The notes under the pieces were generated by a model. The model had not been told where the DNA came from and did no database searches. It saw only the letters and a list, made by a program, of their open reading frames with translations. 64,000 nucleotides of DNA from Theropithecus gelada (taxonomy: Eukaryota > Chordata > Mammalia > Primates > Cercopithecidae): the NCBI RefSeq assembly GCF_003255815.1, contig NC_037682.1, forward strand, positions 7,387,819 through 7,451,818. The letters are read 5' to 3'. This document shows, one piece after another, positions 35,260 to 47,997 of this stretch. Position numbers and translations under genes: made by a program. Position 1 is the stretch's first letter. Each line of letters opens with the position of its first letter.

Positions 35260-35560
35260 TTTTTTTTTTTTTTTTTTTTAGATGGAGTCTCACTCTGTTG
35301 CTCAGGCTGGAGTGCAGTGGTGCTATCTCGTTCACTGCAACCTCTGCCTCCCTGGTTCAAACGATTCTGCTGCTTCAGCCTCCTCAGTAGCTGGGATTAC
35401 AGGCACCTGCCACCATACCCGGCTAATTTTTGTAGTTTTAGTAGAGATGGGGTTTCACCATGTTGGCCAGGCTGGTCTCGAACTCCTGACCTCAGGTGAT
35501 CCGCTTGCCTCGGCCTCCCAAAGTGCTGGGGTTACAGGCGTGAGCCACCACAACTGGCCA
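35260..35560 (-). mobile_element. Alu, full length
   Basis: Minus-orientation dimeric Alu with T-rich head. Confidence 0.92.
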
Positions 35561-36949
35561 AATCTTTTTGTTTTAGACAGAAATTCCTGAAGCCCAAATC
35601 TTCTAGTATAATGAAATCCTCCTTCTTCTGACCTTATGAGCCCTAAAGCAACACCAACAGCAAAATAACTCAAATCTGGGAGACAAGTTACATGATTCCT
35701 TTTCTGGCTACCCTAGGTATGTACAGGACGGTAACTGTTTCAGCAAATATTAAACTCTGATCCTGGACAGGTTAGCAAGTCTGGGCCATTGCTAATAATT
35801 GTTCTCATAATCCTGTGTGCTCTACCCCAGAGACCAGGACTGTTATGTATTTTCATTCTTAACTTAAGGTTCCTGCTCCAAATCCCAAAGTTGGGACTCA
35901 GAAAGACCCTTTATCTCATAGCCAAGAAGCTCCTCTACTAAGATCCCCTTTTGCCAAGTCTCCAGATGCCTCTCACCTTCCCCCAAACTCATTTCATTTG
36001 CGGACGTTTTATTTACTTCAAGTTGCTATGGCATCCTTTTCTGTTAGTACCATACAGCGTGGGGGTGAAGAGGCGGGGTCTGGTGCCACGTGGGACAAGG
36101 CTCTGGTATGGGCTCCTAATCTCCCTAGGGTGAAAAATTCAGGTCCATTCAAAATGTGTGCTAGGGAGTGCATGGTTCCCCTCCCCCACTTCGCACTGCC
36201 GAAGAGTAGGACTCTGCCCATTTCCTCTGCTGAAGTGAACTGAGCTGTCCACAAATGGGGACTTTCCACTTTCAGCAAAACAGACTGCACAGTAAGATCT
36301 GCGATTGTTTAAGAGTAGAAAAGGAACTTAACTGTTCACCAAAAGCAGTCTAATTCTACCTGCAAGATTTCTGTGGGGAGTAGGGAAGGGTAGGCAGAAA
36401 ACTGTGTCGGTGTGTGTGTGGGGGGCGGCAGCTGTTCACACATACAGGACTCAGTTACTGGGGTATGTGTGGGTGTGGAGGGAAATGCAGATTTCCTTCC
36501 AAGCCTTATTTTGCTGGGGCCATTCAACCAAGCACGCCCTGCTTTCATCAAAAAAGGCAGACTCCAGCTGAGGCCCTACAAGAAACCATATAAAGAAGCC
36601 ACCACCCTTCACTAGAGGGGGTTTGGGATAGGAGAGCGGGGGTGGAGTGCGGGAAAGGCTGACGCCTATCTCGGCTCCAGGCATTCGGGAGAACATTTAT
36701 ACACAGGCCCACACCCTACAGATCACAGGAAGGGAAAGAGAACAGAAGGTGCCTGGGCAGAGAGGGAAAGGATTCTCAAAAGCCAAGCAACCCAATTCAA
36801 AAGCACATCCCACCAGGTGAGGGAACAAGTGCAATGACGGCTCAGGCAAGTAACAGCATTGTCCTGGACTCGCCCGGCAGGCAGCAGGCAGTTTCTTCTG
36901 CCTCTTCACTGAGACAAAAGTCCCTATAGTTACACGCACCCCAAACCAG

Positions 36950-37450
36950 AAAGGGTTTGCCGATCGACCGCCTGACCTTTCGTTTCCCGTCGCTCTGGAG
37001 CTGCCGAGGCTCTTGGTGAAGTTTCCCCAGCGTCTTTGTTTTGTTTTCTGTATTGGAAGTTCTCCTGAAGGAGTTAGATATTCTGCCTCTAGGAAAATCC
37101 GGATTTACTTGAATATTCTGGAATCTCCCAGAGCACATAGGGCAGGGCAGTCCAGCTCTGACCCTTCAGACTACCCAGAGAGAGCAGCGTGCAACGCTCT
37201 GGGTTCCTTCTCGAGCCCTTCAGCTCAGCCGCGGCTTCCTGTGCCTGCGAACAATGCTGCTGCGTCACCCACATGCAGCTCCCAGAAATGCTTTGCAACG
37301 GAAGATGGCAGGAGGGGGAGCCGAGCGAGAGTGAGCGAGCCAGGCAGAGGGCCCAGCCGTTCTGCTGCAGAGCCGGGAGGGGGTGTGTTCAGCAACTGCT
37401 TTCTTCCTCGCGATTGGAAGAGGCCCTGCCAGGGAGGGGAGCTCAGCCAC
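36950..37450 (-). promoter_or_regulatory. KDM2A: Intragenic CpG-enriched promoter for short KDM2A isoform
   Basis: CpG-enriched, Alu-free segment inside intron 12, the intron reported to drive the short isoform. On the minus strand it has a CCAAT box (ccaatcgcg, about 37419-37411) and a TGACGCA element (about 37268-37262). On the plus strand ACGGAAGATGGC (about 37298-37309) is ETS/YY1-like. Transcription start and first-exon splice donor could not be fixed by eye. Confidence 0.65.
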
Positions 37451-39339
37451 AGCCCCCGCCCTGTCTCCCTCCCACCACCACTGCAATAGGAGAACCTAGG
37501 GCCAGCCCCCTGAGGGCTCCCGGTGGCAGACTTCTGAAGGCGCCAGCAAAAGGGAAGGCTTTAACTCATTCTGCAGGCTACACTAGGCACCTTGGCCCAC
37601 ATTTGTCCTTGTCTCAGTCTACACCCTTCCCCTCAGGGTCACCTCTCACTGTGAACTGCCAGAGCTCTCTGGCTGACTGCACACACACTTATCTCTCCCC
37701 TCTCAGCAAGTATAGGGGGGTCGCCCAAAGTTCCGCTTCTCTGGGTGAACTAGGCACGGGAGCTGAGTTCCTGGAGTTATCTTCTCCTGCGCACTGCCTG
37801 CTTCACCTGCCCTCGCTGACTTGCTCCCAGCCCACAATCCAGAATCTGCCTACGTGTTCCAAAAAACCTTCAGAAATGGCCCATGTCAGCCAATATTGAG
37901 ATATTCAATAAAATATGGCTAACATCAACTACATCTAAAACAGATGCCTGCTTCTGATTTTGACAAGGACTCCACCCCCACACTACAGTACTAGAAATGT
38001 CCGTGCAGCAATCCTGCAGTGGTTCCACCGGGAACAAGTCAAACAACTGAGGCACAACCTAAGGGCAACATACTTTGCCCTAAACAAGGTGCAGGAAACC
38101 AGGGAACACACTTTCTCCCAACTCTGGCAGTCTCCTCTGCCTATAAGATTATCCTCTTGGATTTCCGTTTCTATTCAAGTCTGTTTGCCTGTCTCATTCT
38201 TGATATTCCCTAGATGAAGCAGCCAGTCCTGCATCCTGTCAAGACACCTCACTACCTTCTTACAGCCACTCAGACTGACAGGTATTGCTCACGCCTCTAC
38301 ACACCGAACCCTGATTCCTGGATCCCCAGCTGGGATGAAGCTCAGACTGAACACACACTCCCTTCAGTCTACAGGAGGAAGAGAGGGTGCACACTCTGGT
38401 TGAGTTTCTAGGGATCCACAGTGTACCAAACATCAGCATGGGAGAACCTCAATAGGAATCAAATACTTAGCAGAAACAGTTTGGGTCTGAATTTATGTGA
38501 TTTTTAGACTTTTACAAAGGTAACTTGCCTTTTTTGCAGATGCTTTGATTTAAACATCTAGCTCTTAAGCATTCTTATTTATTTCCAGGACAGTTGTTTC
38601 ACAGTGAGTTTCTGGTACAGATTTAGTGGCTAACTAGGCTTTCTAAAGTCTGGGGCTTTGCTACCAGGGGCTTCATATGTTATTTTCGTCATAGTTTACC
38701 AGAGGAAGGAGAGACTTTTGTGCTCTCGGCTGAGCTCCTCCTGGAAATGCTTATATGAACATCCTAACCCTAAACCTCTCCCTGGCACTGTATCTTAAGA
38801 CTCAAGACCCAGTGCAATCGGCTTATTTTGTTTGAAAAGCTTTCCTTAACAGTGATCTAGCTATTGAGAGGTCTTCTTGGAAAATGCTTATTTTGATCTT
38901 CAGTGCTATTTATATTACAGAGATGATAAACTATGAATACTTAAGAGAAAACATATTACTTTAAAACAAACATAAGTTCAAGTTGCAGCAAGTACAAATT
39001 CTAGAGACCACCAGGAAAGGACAAAAATCAGATAGGGCACTAGGAAACTCACTCCCATTAAGTTTCCAAATCACAAATTAAACCAGGCCTAACTTTTCCC
39101 CCTCCTGCTAATTCAGAATAAAAGATAGGCAAAAAAGATAAGAATTACTAAGACCATGACATTACATAATACAAGAATATAAGGAAAATATTTAAAATAA
39201 TTATATGTGCTTTAACCATGTAAGACTCATAACTGAGTTATATTACTTAAAACTTTCTATTCAGTAAGAATGTACGAATTTTTACAAATATCTTATTAGT
39301 AAATATTACAAATTAAGTTTTATTTGTATGGTTGGCCTT

Positions 39340-39604
39340 TTTTCTTTTTTAGACAGGGTCTCGCTTTGTTGCCCAGGCTAAAGTGCAGTGGTACGATGAC
39401 AGCTTACTACAGCCTAGACCTCAGCCCCCTGAGTAGCTGGGACTATTAGGTGCACACTACCATGCTCGGCTAATTTCTTGATTTTTTAAAGATGGAGTCT
39501 TACTATGTTGCCCAGGCTGGTCTTGAACTCCTGGCCTTAAGTGATCCTCCTGCCTCAGCCTCCCAAAGTGCTGGGATTATAGGCATGAGCTACCACATCT
39601 GGCC
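39340..39604 (-). mobile_element. Old Alu (AluJ-like)
   Basis: Minus-orientation and strongly diverged. Confidence 0.8.
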
Positions 39605-39685
39605 TAGGTTGCTTTTTTTAAAAAACAAAAAAACACACATCTGTAAGCCTGGACCCAGGACAAAAAAAAAAAAAAAAAAAAAAGC

Positions 39686-39829
39686 TGACTTGGTTGGGTA
39701 AGGTGGCTCATTCCTGCAATCCCAGCACTTTGGGAGGGTGAAGCAGGAGGATTGCTCAAGGCAAGGAGTTCAAGATTCAAGACCAGACTGGTCAATACAG
39801 CAAGACCTCATCGCTAATAATAATAATAT
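39686..39829 (+). mobile_element. Alu left-monomer fragment
   Basis: About 140 bp of diverged left arm ending in an aataat tail. Confidence 0.75.
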
Positions 39830-40269
39830 TAAAGAAAAATTTAAAAACATTTAAAAATCTGGCTTAATGAAATAAGAGCTAACTATACTGGGTCTTCTAC
39901 TAGTTCTTTTATTAGTGTCAGAATAACCCCCAAATTATCAGCTGAAGATAATTCCTAATTAGTATTTCTGGAGTTATTTGCAACCATAACTGTTTCTGCT
40001 TCAATCTCATCATACTCCTGGGATGGGGCCTAATATAAATTTTTAGATCATAGTTCCAAAATAAAATGTTAAGATTCTTAGATGAGAGTATCAGTAGCCT
40101 ATTACATCACAAATAACAATTTTCCAATTTATAAATTGAGAGCTTTTACCATTTATATAATGTTGTAGTAATAAATTTATATCCTATAACAGGAAAGTTT
40201 ATTAGCTGATGAATTAAGAAGACTGGAACATCTATTTCCCTCAGGATAGACTCTGCCACTCTCACTCAT

Positions 40270-40470
40270 TTGCTCTGTGCCCTGTGTCATGCCAGGCACC
40301 TGCAAACCTGGACTGCACTTATTTCCTATTACTTAGCTCACTTTTATATCTGCTTTGCCACTGAACTCCAAGGCCCTTGAGGACTAGGACCATGGCATGT
40401 CTGCATAGTTTCCTTAACACTCAATCTGATTCCTGACACAGAGTAGGCAGGCATTATTCAGAGCAGTGGA
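40270..40470 (+). mobile_element. L2 LINE 3' end
   Basis: 'ccttgaggactaggaccatgg' and 'ttcctgacacagagtaggcaggca' fit an L2 terminus. Confidence 0.5.
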
Positions 40471-40539
40471 GTAAGTGAACTTCATATATTTGTAACATCT
40501 AATTTTTTTCTGGCTGTAATAATGCACTGCTTATTAAGT

Positions 40540-40660
40540 ATTTTACTAATCTTGTTAATTTTAACAATAATCTCACAGAGATATTTTATAGAGGAGAAAA
40601 TAGGTTTTCATAAGTTTAGTAACTTACCCAAAGCTCACAAAGTATGATTGGCAGGCTTAT
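40540..40660 (-). mobile_element. MIR fragment
   Basis: 'tatagaggagaaaatagg...aagtttagtaacttacccaaagctcac' resembles reverse MIR. Confidence 0.5.
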
Positions 40661-40850
40661 CAAAATGTTTAGAGAAAACAGGAAGGTGGAAAAGTATTCA
40701 ACAACACCGAATTTGCTTTATTAAGTGAGCTGGGCAGCCAGATATATTGTTATATTGAAAACTTCTTTTATATAGGCACCTATGTTAAGAATTCCTTTAT
40801 CACCAAAATAAATACCAACAAAAACAACAATCTGATTAAAAACTCAAATT

Positions 40851-41155
40851 CTGGCTGGGCGTGGTGGCTCACGCCTGTAATTCTAGCACTCTGGGAGGCC
40901 TAGACAGGCGGATCACCTGAGGTCAGGACTCAAGACCAGCCTGGCCAACATGGTGAAACCCCATCTCTACTGAAAATATAAAAATTAGCCAGGCGTTGTG
41001 GCACACACCTATAATCCCAGCTACTCTGGAGGTTGAGGCAGGAGAATCACTTGAACCCGAGAGGCCAAGGCTGCAGTGAGCCTAGATCACGCCACTGCAC
41101 TTTGGCCTGGGTGACAGAGCAAGACTTCACCTCAAAAAAAAAAAAAAAAAAAAAA
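40851..41155 (+). mobile_element. AluS-type, full length
   Basis: Plus-orientation Alu with A tail. Confidence 0.92.
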
Positions 41156-41389
41156 ACTCACAAAAATAAAGAAACCTCAAATTCTTCCAGATGACTACTA
41201 CCACCCTACTATGCCCTGCTATCAGCAGGTTGGGATGTACCCTTCTAGATTCCTCTGCAATGCACAAACACGCATACACTTTTTCTTACATTAATGGGAC
41301 CGTAGTATACATACTGTTCCATGTCCTACTTTTTTATTCAACATATATCAATAACACAACTTATCAATTTTAGAAATGTTAAGAATATC

Positions 41390-41672
41390 TTGGCCAGGCT
41401 CAGTGGCTCACGCCTATAATCCCAGAACTTTGAGAGGCCAAGGCAGGTGGATCACAAGGTCCGGAGTTCAAGACCAGCCTGGCCAATATGGTGAAACCCT
41501 GTTTCTACTAAAAATACAAAAATTAGCTGGGCATGGTGGCACGTGCCTGTAGTCCTAGCTACTCAGGAGGCTGAGGCAGGAGAATCGCTTGAACCCAGGA
41601 GGCAGAGGCTGCGGTGAGCTGAGATTGCGCCATTGCACTCCAGCCTGGGCAAAATGAATGAAACTCAGTCTC

Positions 41673-41703
<31 letters not shown>

Positions 41704-41705
41704 AA
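41390..41705 (+). mobile_element. AluS-type, full length
   Basis: First of two head-to-tail plus Alus with a long A tail. Confidence 0.92.
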
Positions 41706-41706
41706 A

Positions 41707-42033
41707 AGGCCGGGCACGGTGGCTTACGCCTGTAATCCCAGTACTTTGGGAGGCCGAGGCGGGCGGATCATGAGGTCAGAAGATAGAGACCATCCTGGCT
41801 AACACGGTGAAACTCCGTCTCTACTAAAAATACAAAAATTAGCCAGGCGTGGTGGCAGGCGCCTACACTCCCAGCTACTGGGGGACTGAGACAGGAGAAC
41901 CGCGTGAATCTGGGAGGTGGAGCTTGCGGTGAGCCGAGTTTGCGCCACTGCACTCCAGCCTGGGCGACAGGGCGAGACACCGTCTCAATAAAAAACAAAT
42001 AACAACAAAAAAACAAACAAATAAACAAAAATT
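41707..42033 (+). mobile_element. AluY-type, full length
   Basis: Inserted at the A tail of the previous Alu; it has a (caaa)n/(aaat)n tail. Confidence 0.92.
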
Positions 42034-42148
42034 CTCATAGTAGGAGAACCCCATTCTACCTATGCACACTTTCAGGAGTCAACATTACCCACAACCCCTC
42101 TCAAACAGAACCTTATATACACGCTGATAGCTTTACCAGTAAGTCACC

Positions 42149-42243
42149 TTTTTTTTTTTTTTTTGAGATGGAGTCTCGCTCTGTCACCCAGACCCAGGCT
42201 GGAGTGCAGTGGCGCCATCTCGGCTCACTGAAAGCCCTGCCTA
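42149..42243 (-). mobile_element. Alu fragment
   Basis: About 95 bp of right arm, minus orientation, broken at 'tgcctactttc'. Confidence 0.8.
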
Positions 42244-42487
42244 CTTTCTTTCTTTATGAGACAAGGTCTCACTCTTTTGCCCAGGCTGGAGTGCAGTAGT
42301 GAGATCGCAGCTCACTGAAGCCTCAACTTGCCCAACTCAAGTGATCCTCCCACCTCCACACCTGGCTAATTTTGTATTTTTGTAGAGATGAGGTTTCACC
42401 ACATTGCCCAGGCTGGTCTCAAGTGATCTGCCTGCCTCTGCCACCTAAAGCACTGGGACAAGAGGTGTGAGCCACTGGGCCCTGCCT
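42244..42487 (-). mobile_element. Old Alu (AluJ-like)
   Basis: Diverged minus-orientation Alu with internal deletions. Confidence 0.75.
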
Positions 42488-42607
42488 AAGTCAGTACTTT
42501 TTAATGTCCTGCTTTTTCACTTAATCCCCTTCCAACTCTATATTCTATGACTTGTTCTTCAACACTGTAGAACTTAACCTTTAAGAATCTTCAAAGCCCC
42601 CCCCCCC

Positions 42608-42904
42608 CTTTTTTTTTTTTTGAGACGAAGTCTCGCTCTGTCACCTAGGCTGGAGTGCAGTGGCGCGATCTTGGCTCACTGCAAGCTCTGCCTCCTGGGT
42701 TCACGCCATTCTCCTGCCTCAGCCTCCCAAGTAGCTGGGACTACAGGCGCCCGCCACCACGCCTGGCTAATTTTTTTGTATTTTTAGTAGAGACGGGGTT
42801 TCACCGTGTTAGCCAGGATGATCTCGATCTCCTGACCTCGTGATCCGCCTGCCTCGGCCTCCCAAAGTGCTGGGATTATAGGCATGAGCCACCGCGCCCG
42901 GCCC
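42608..42904 (-). mobile_element. AluY, full length
   Basis: Low-divergence minus Alu ending cgcgcccggcc; a C/T homopolymer run precedes it. Confidence 0.93.
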
Positions 42905-43723
42905 AGAGCCCTTTTATCACAGCACTGAAATGCACTATTTTTTCCTTGGAATATTATGAATATCTCATCTACCACTTTTCCCCTCAACTCTTCTACTAAT
43001 TATTTCTGAAAGCCAGATAAGTTACAACAGCAAACAATTCCTCTCTCTGCAGGAAGGGTAAACTGCATTAGCTTTGTCCCGCACTGAAGTGTAGCCATCA
43101 GTGCTATAAGCATCAAGTTTTCTAGCATGCAAAGTCCCCAGCTGTGGAGTGATTCAGTACCTACCCAATCTAATGCTTTTTTCTTTTGAGTGATGCTCAG
43201 ATTCTCAAGGTATTCAAGCTCTAAGCTTGCTATATCTTTTCTGAGATTTAGCAAAACTGATCAAATATAGGAATAATTAATCTATTTGATCTTAAACTAC
43301 ACCTGCAGAGTTGGAATCTAAATCTGTTGTCTTCTGATGTCAGCTACATTTTGACTGTGGTTTTGGGTAAACGAGAAGGTGTGGATAAGTCTCTAGAGGG
43401 AGAATTCAAACACTGTCGGCCTGTGTAGTCATCTCACTGGCTATTTGTTCCTCATGCTCTGGCCTCTGCCACTATATCTTAGCCAGTGATGGCAGTCACG
43501 TTTTTTCAGTGGTCCCTGATTAACACAAGCAAGCTCTCTCCAGACACTTTTCCTAACGCTAAGCCTCCTTTTTAGATGTTTCTTCTTAACTCATCTCTCT
43601 TCTTGCTAACTCTGCTTAATATTTAACCCAAATCTTTCTACTTTTTCCCTTGGTATACCACTGTACCACTCTGTCACCTTAAATCTCCTTATTTAGCTAC
43701 TTTAACTAGTTAAACTACTCCAA

Positions 43724-44036
43724 TGTTTTTTTGTTGCTGTTGTTGTTGAGAAAGGGTTTCACTTCCATCACCCAGGTTGGAGTGCAATGGCGCAATCTCG
43801 ACTCACTGCAACCTTCGCCTCCCGGGTTCAAGTGATTCTCCTGCCTCAGCCTCCTGAGTAGCTGGGACTACAGGTGCGCGCCACTATGCCCAGCTGATTT
43901 ATATATATGTATTTTTTCTAGAGATGGGGTTTCGACATGTTGGCCAGGATGGTCGCAAACTCCTGGGCTCAAGTGATCCGCCTACCTCAGCCTCCCAAAG
44001 TGCTGAGATTACAGGCGTGAGCTACCACGCTCAGCC
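43724..44036 (-). mobile_element. AluS-type, full length
   Basis: (gtt)n-rich head; ctccaat flanks both ends. Confidence 0.9.
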
Positions 44037-44301
44037 TCCAATAGTTTGAGTGTGTGTATTTCTGCCACACTTGACCTTGTATAATTGATTAGTGGATTAT
44101 AATATGGCTTTTTACAACTGAATTCAATGAGGTCAAATCTATCTACAGACATTCCCTAGGGCTAAAAGACTTTTTTTTAAATCATGAATTAGAAATACAG
44201 ATACCCAGGCCAAAAGAATGTTAGAGGTGCAACCTTGTAAGTCTTTTTTCTTAGGGTCCCTAACAATTATACAAGTTAAAAGTCTCAAAGGTCACAATTT
44301 A

Positions 44302-44605
44302 GGCCGGGCGTGGTGGCTCACGCCTGTAATCCCAGCACTTTCGGAGGCTGAGCCGAGTGGATCGCCTGAGGTCAGGAATTTGAGATCAGCCTGACCAACA
44401 TGGTGAAACCTCGTCTCTACTAATAATATAAAAATTAGTTGGGCCACCGTGGTGGCACGCTCCTGTAGTCCCAGCTACTCAGGAGGCTGAGGCAGGAGAA
44501 TTGCTTGAACCCAGGAGGTGGAGGCTGCAGTAAGCCGAGATCACGCCATTGCATTCCAGTCTGGGCGACAAGAGCAAAACTCTGTCTCCAAAAGAAAAAA
44601 AAAAA
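44302..44605 (+). mobile_element. AluS-type, full length
   Basis: Direct repeat gtcacaattta at about 44290-44300 and 44607-44617. Confidence 0.93.
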
Positions 44606-45199
44606 GTCACAATTTAAAGTTTCCCACATGCATCCATAATGGAATATAAGTCTTACCACAACGGAAATGAAGAATCTGAATGTCCTTTGTCCATTTAAGG
44701 GTATGAAGTGAGTCTGGGAAAGTATGGCTAAATTTGTTTTGTTGCACACATGAATCATTATAGAAGTAGGACCACACCTACCTGGAACGTTGTAATTTCC
44801 TCCCATAAATAAAAGCCATGATGGTATCAACTGCCTCTTCTTATAGCAAACATTATAAAACCAAACTATAACACCAACTGTCCAGTTTCTATCACTACTA
44901 AGGAGGACCAACTTTATCAGGTTTTTGCCCCTTTTAGGCCTCTGTTATTTTTTTACCTTTTCACTGACACATAAACAATATAAGATCTAATTAAAATGTT
45001 GATTTTAAAAACAATAAAAGATGAAGTCCTATCCTAGTCTTTGGAATTCTTTCCTGAGGTGGTCAGGAGAAGCTGAGGAGCACCTCATCTGGTTATGTGG
45101 TGGCCACAGAAAACCTGAATGAGGAATCAAGGATGGAAAAGACCTACTATGAGACATGTAGTCCATTTTCACTGAGGTCACAAAATTATTCTCTTTGAG

Positions 45200-45375
45200 T
45201 TTTTTTTTTTTTTTTTTTTTTTTTTGAGACTGAGTTTTGCTCTTGTTGCCCAGGCTGGAGTGCAATGATGTGATCTCGGCTCACAGAAACCTCCACCTCC
45301 CGAGTTGAAGAGATTCTGCCTCAGCCTCCCTGGTAGCTGGGATTACACGCACCCGCCACCACGCCGAGCTAATTG
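45200..45375 (-). mobile_element. Alu, truncated
   Basis: Minus Alu reaching only to 'gagctaatt' before a second Alu begins. Confidence 0.82.
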
Positions 45376-45636
45376 TTTTTTTTTCTTTTTAATTTGAGAT
45401 GGAGTCTCACTCTGTCGGCTCACCCAAGCTGGATTCAAGCGATTCTCCTGCCTCAGCCTCCCAAGTAGCTGGGATTACAGGCGCCTACCACCATGCCTGG
45501 CTAGTTTTTGTATTTTTAGTAGAGATGGGGTTTTACCATCTTGGCCAGGCTGATCTTGAACCCTCGACCTTGTGATCCACCTGCCTCGGCCTCCCAAAGT
45601 GCTGGGATTACAGGTATGAGCCACCGCACCCGGCCC
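45376..45636 (-). mobile_element. Alu, internally deleted
   Basis: Minus Alu with part of the right arm lost; ends caccgcacccggcc. Confidence 0.82.
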
Positions 45637-46132
45637 TGGGATGAATTATTTTAAAATGATGCTTTTCCCGATGGATTTGTCTTGATGCTAAATAAATGTG
45701 AATCTAAAGATGCTAAAGCTACTCAACGTTAACCCAGCATAGAACAATTTCATTTCTCTCAATCTGCTTAGAATGAGATTCCTATCAGTCACTTTTGTCC
45801 TGCTTTTTATCTCAAGGTAACTTAAGTTTACTGTAACATTTCTTAAATATTTTCTTAGGGTCACCTTTATTTTTGGGGTCGGCCTGAAACCTATGTTTAA
45901 GACTAAATTTAAGTCTTCAATGAACACACAAATGTTAGTATTTTCAAAACAGGGACATAACCTCATTCTAGGAATGAAAACATTGAGCAGCAATAACAAA
46001 CACATAGGCATATTAACTTCTCTCTGACTGTACCAGAGATCATCCAAAATTCCTATACTTTCTCCCACTGAATCTGGAAACTGACTGCCATAGCTGGATC
46101 AGTAGTTGTCATAAAACACATTAAATCCTTAC

Positions 46133-46527
46133 CTTTACATCAGCAATGAGAGCATCTTCATCTTCTATCCCTGTGGGGACACATTTCTTGTGCAGTGGCA
46201 GAGACTCCAACTTATCTACAAGGCAGCGAAGGCCTTCAAGCTCAAAATGGGTCAGATGCACTTGCCTGTCCTTTCGGGGAGCACACTGGGGATCCCACAC
46301 TTGTCCATTGTGGGATCCCCGGCTAGAGTCAGAAGATGAGTCCCCAGACAAAGTTTTCTTCAGACTTGGAAGACTTCGGCAGGTTTTGCCCAGTCCATCA
46401 TAATCCAGGTTGACCCCATTCGCGACAGGACTAGTGAGGACAGAACGCCTGCTGCTCAAGCGTCGGGGTTCTCGATCCACTGCTTCCTCATCCCCATTCC
46501 CAGACTCCAACCCATTTAACTCCAAAT
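46133..46527 (-). CDS. KDM2A: KDM2A exon 12 (residues 362-493)
   Basis: Acceptor ttggtag, donor GTAAGG at 46132. Encodes (D)LELNGLESGNGDEEAVD... to ...EDALIADVK. Mostly a serine/arginine-rich linker (LSSRRSVL, SGDSSSDSSRGSH), followed by a conserved helical stretch HLTHFELEGLRCLVDKLESL. Contains a perfect 12-bp inverted repeat at 46288-46320. Confidence 0.96.
46288..46320. repeat. Perfect 12-bp inverted repeat in coding exon 12
   Basis: ggggatcccaca at 46288-46299 and its exact reverse complement at 46309-46320 are separated by 9 bases. It lies in codons for the SRGSHNGQVWDPQ part of KDM2A and would fold into a stable RNA hairpin. Confidence 0.9.
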
Positions 46528-46918
46528 CTACCAATATGAAGAAAAAATGCAGTAAGAACATTTCACTTTGCCATGTGATCAGCAAGAGAAATAGGTGGCA
46601 TGACAGGGGCCTTGAGGCTATAAATGACAAAATCACCACATTTTAAAAAATGGTCTATCTTTATGCCAACCCATTTGTCCACTGTTGAAAATCACAGTTA
46701 CAGGTAAAAACAGGATCCTGACCTAGGAGGACATCTAGGTAACAGTCAATTGGATTTTTTAAAGTTTGGGTAGGACCTAGTCTTTGAACTGTGTACTAGA
46801 AATCAGTTACTTATCAAAGTGGTTGTAAGTTAAAGTTAAAGCTTGAATCTGGGATTATAATTTCATTACCTTTTAAAAGAGAAGACAGTAAGAAGCACAT
46901 ATCTTTAAAAAATAGTTT

Positions 46919-47150
46919 TAGTCTGGGCAACATAATGAGACCCCATCTCTACATTAAAAAAATTAGCTGCATATAGTGATGCATGCCTGTGCTCCCAGAT
47001 ACTAGGGAGGGTGAGGTGGGAAGACTGCTTGAGCCTGGGAAGTTGAGGCTGCAGTGAGCTGTGATCATACTACTGCACTCCAGCCTGGGCAAGAGAGTGA
47101 GACCCTGTCTCAAACAAATAAACAAACAAACAAAACAACAAAAAAAATCA
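46919..47150 (+). mobile_element. Old Alu, 5'-truncated
   Basis: Begins at 'gtctgggcaacataatgag'; (caaa)n tail. Confidence 0.8.
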
Positions 47151-47436
47151 AACTTTTTTTTGGGGTCTAAAGTTTTGGTCTTAAAATTAAGCTTTGGAGT
47201 TGAAATCCTAACAACATAAATAACAAAACAAAGTGACTATTTTCGAAAAGGAAGATTTTGATAGTCAAAACACAGTGATAATGTTCACTGGTCTTTTCTA
47301 TTATAATTTAGAAAATGCAAGAAGATGCAAAGCAGTAAATAACTCATTCCTTATCCCTCCACCCTACGATAACAACTGAACAGTACAACATATTTTCTTT
47401 CCATGTTTTAACGGATGTGTATTATTAGATGTGGGG

Positions 47437-47762
47437 TTTTTTTTTGTTTTTTTTTTTTTTATGTTGTGGTTTGTTTGTTTGGAGACAGGGTCTCACTCTG
47501 TTGCCCAGGCTGGAGTGCAGCGATGCAATCATGGCTCACTGCAACCTCAACTTCCTGGGCTCAAGCAATCCTCCCACATTAGCCTCCCAAAGAGCTGGGA
47601 CCACAGATATGCGCCACCACACTCAGCTAATTTTTTAAATTTTTGTAGAGACAGGTTCTGGTCATGTTGCCCAGGCTCGTCTCAACCTCCTGGGGTTAGG
47701 TGCGCCTTCCACCTTGGTTTCCTAAAGTGCTGAGATTACAGGCATGAGCCACCATGCCTGGT
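47437..47762 (-). mobile_element. Old Alu, full length
   Basis: Diverged minus Alu with a T/G-rich head. Confidence 0.85.
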
Positions 47763-47779
47763 CTATATGTGTTTTGTTG

Positions 47780-47906
47780 GTTACTTTTTGAGATAGGGGT
47801 GTCACTATGTTGCCTAAGCTGGTCTTGAACTCTTGGACTCAAGTGATCCTCCTGCCTCAGCCTCCCAAATAGCTGGGACTACAGGTGCACACCACAGTGC
47901 CTAGCT
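47780..47906 (-). mobile_element. Free left Alu monomer-like fragment
   Basis: One monomer of minus Alu (about 125 bp), as in FLAM-type elements. Confidence 0.7.
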
Positions 47907-47997
47907 CTATTAGATTTATTTTTAAACAAGATTAAGATCATGCTGTTTATACAATTCTGTATCCTGCTTTCATATATTGAGTGAACATTTTTTATTT

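Larger units (their letters stand above)
34368..46132 (-). other. KDM2A: KDM2A intron 12
   Basis: 11.8 kb. Contains the presumed internal promoter (about 37 kb), a (CT)n(CA)n microsatellite and about a dozen Alu pieces. The stretches 35.7-39.3 kb, 43.0-43.7 kb and 45.6-46.1 kb have no recognised repeats. No coding sequence supported. Confidence 0.8.

Noticed and set aside
37189..37899. 236-residue plus-strand open frame starting in the intron 12 CpG-rich patch
   Set aside because: No recognisable domain, and low-complexity composition typical of GC-rich promoters; bidirectional transcription is possible but coding is unsupported.
45688..46068. 126-residue minus frame downstream of exon 12
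   Set aside because: Intronic, AT-rich, no splice continuity or family resemblance.
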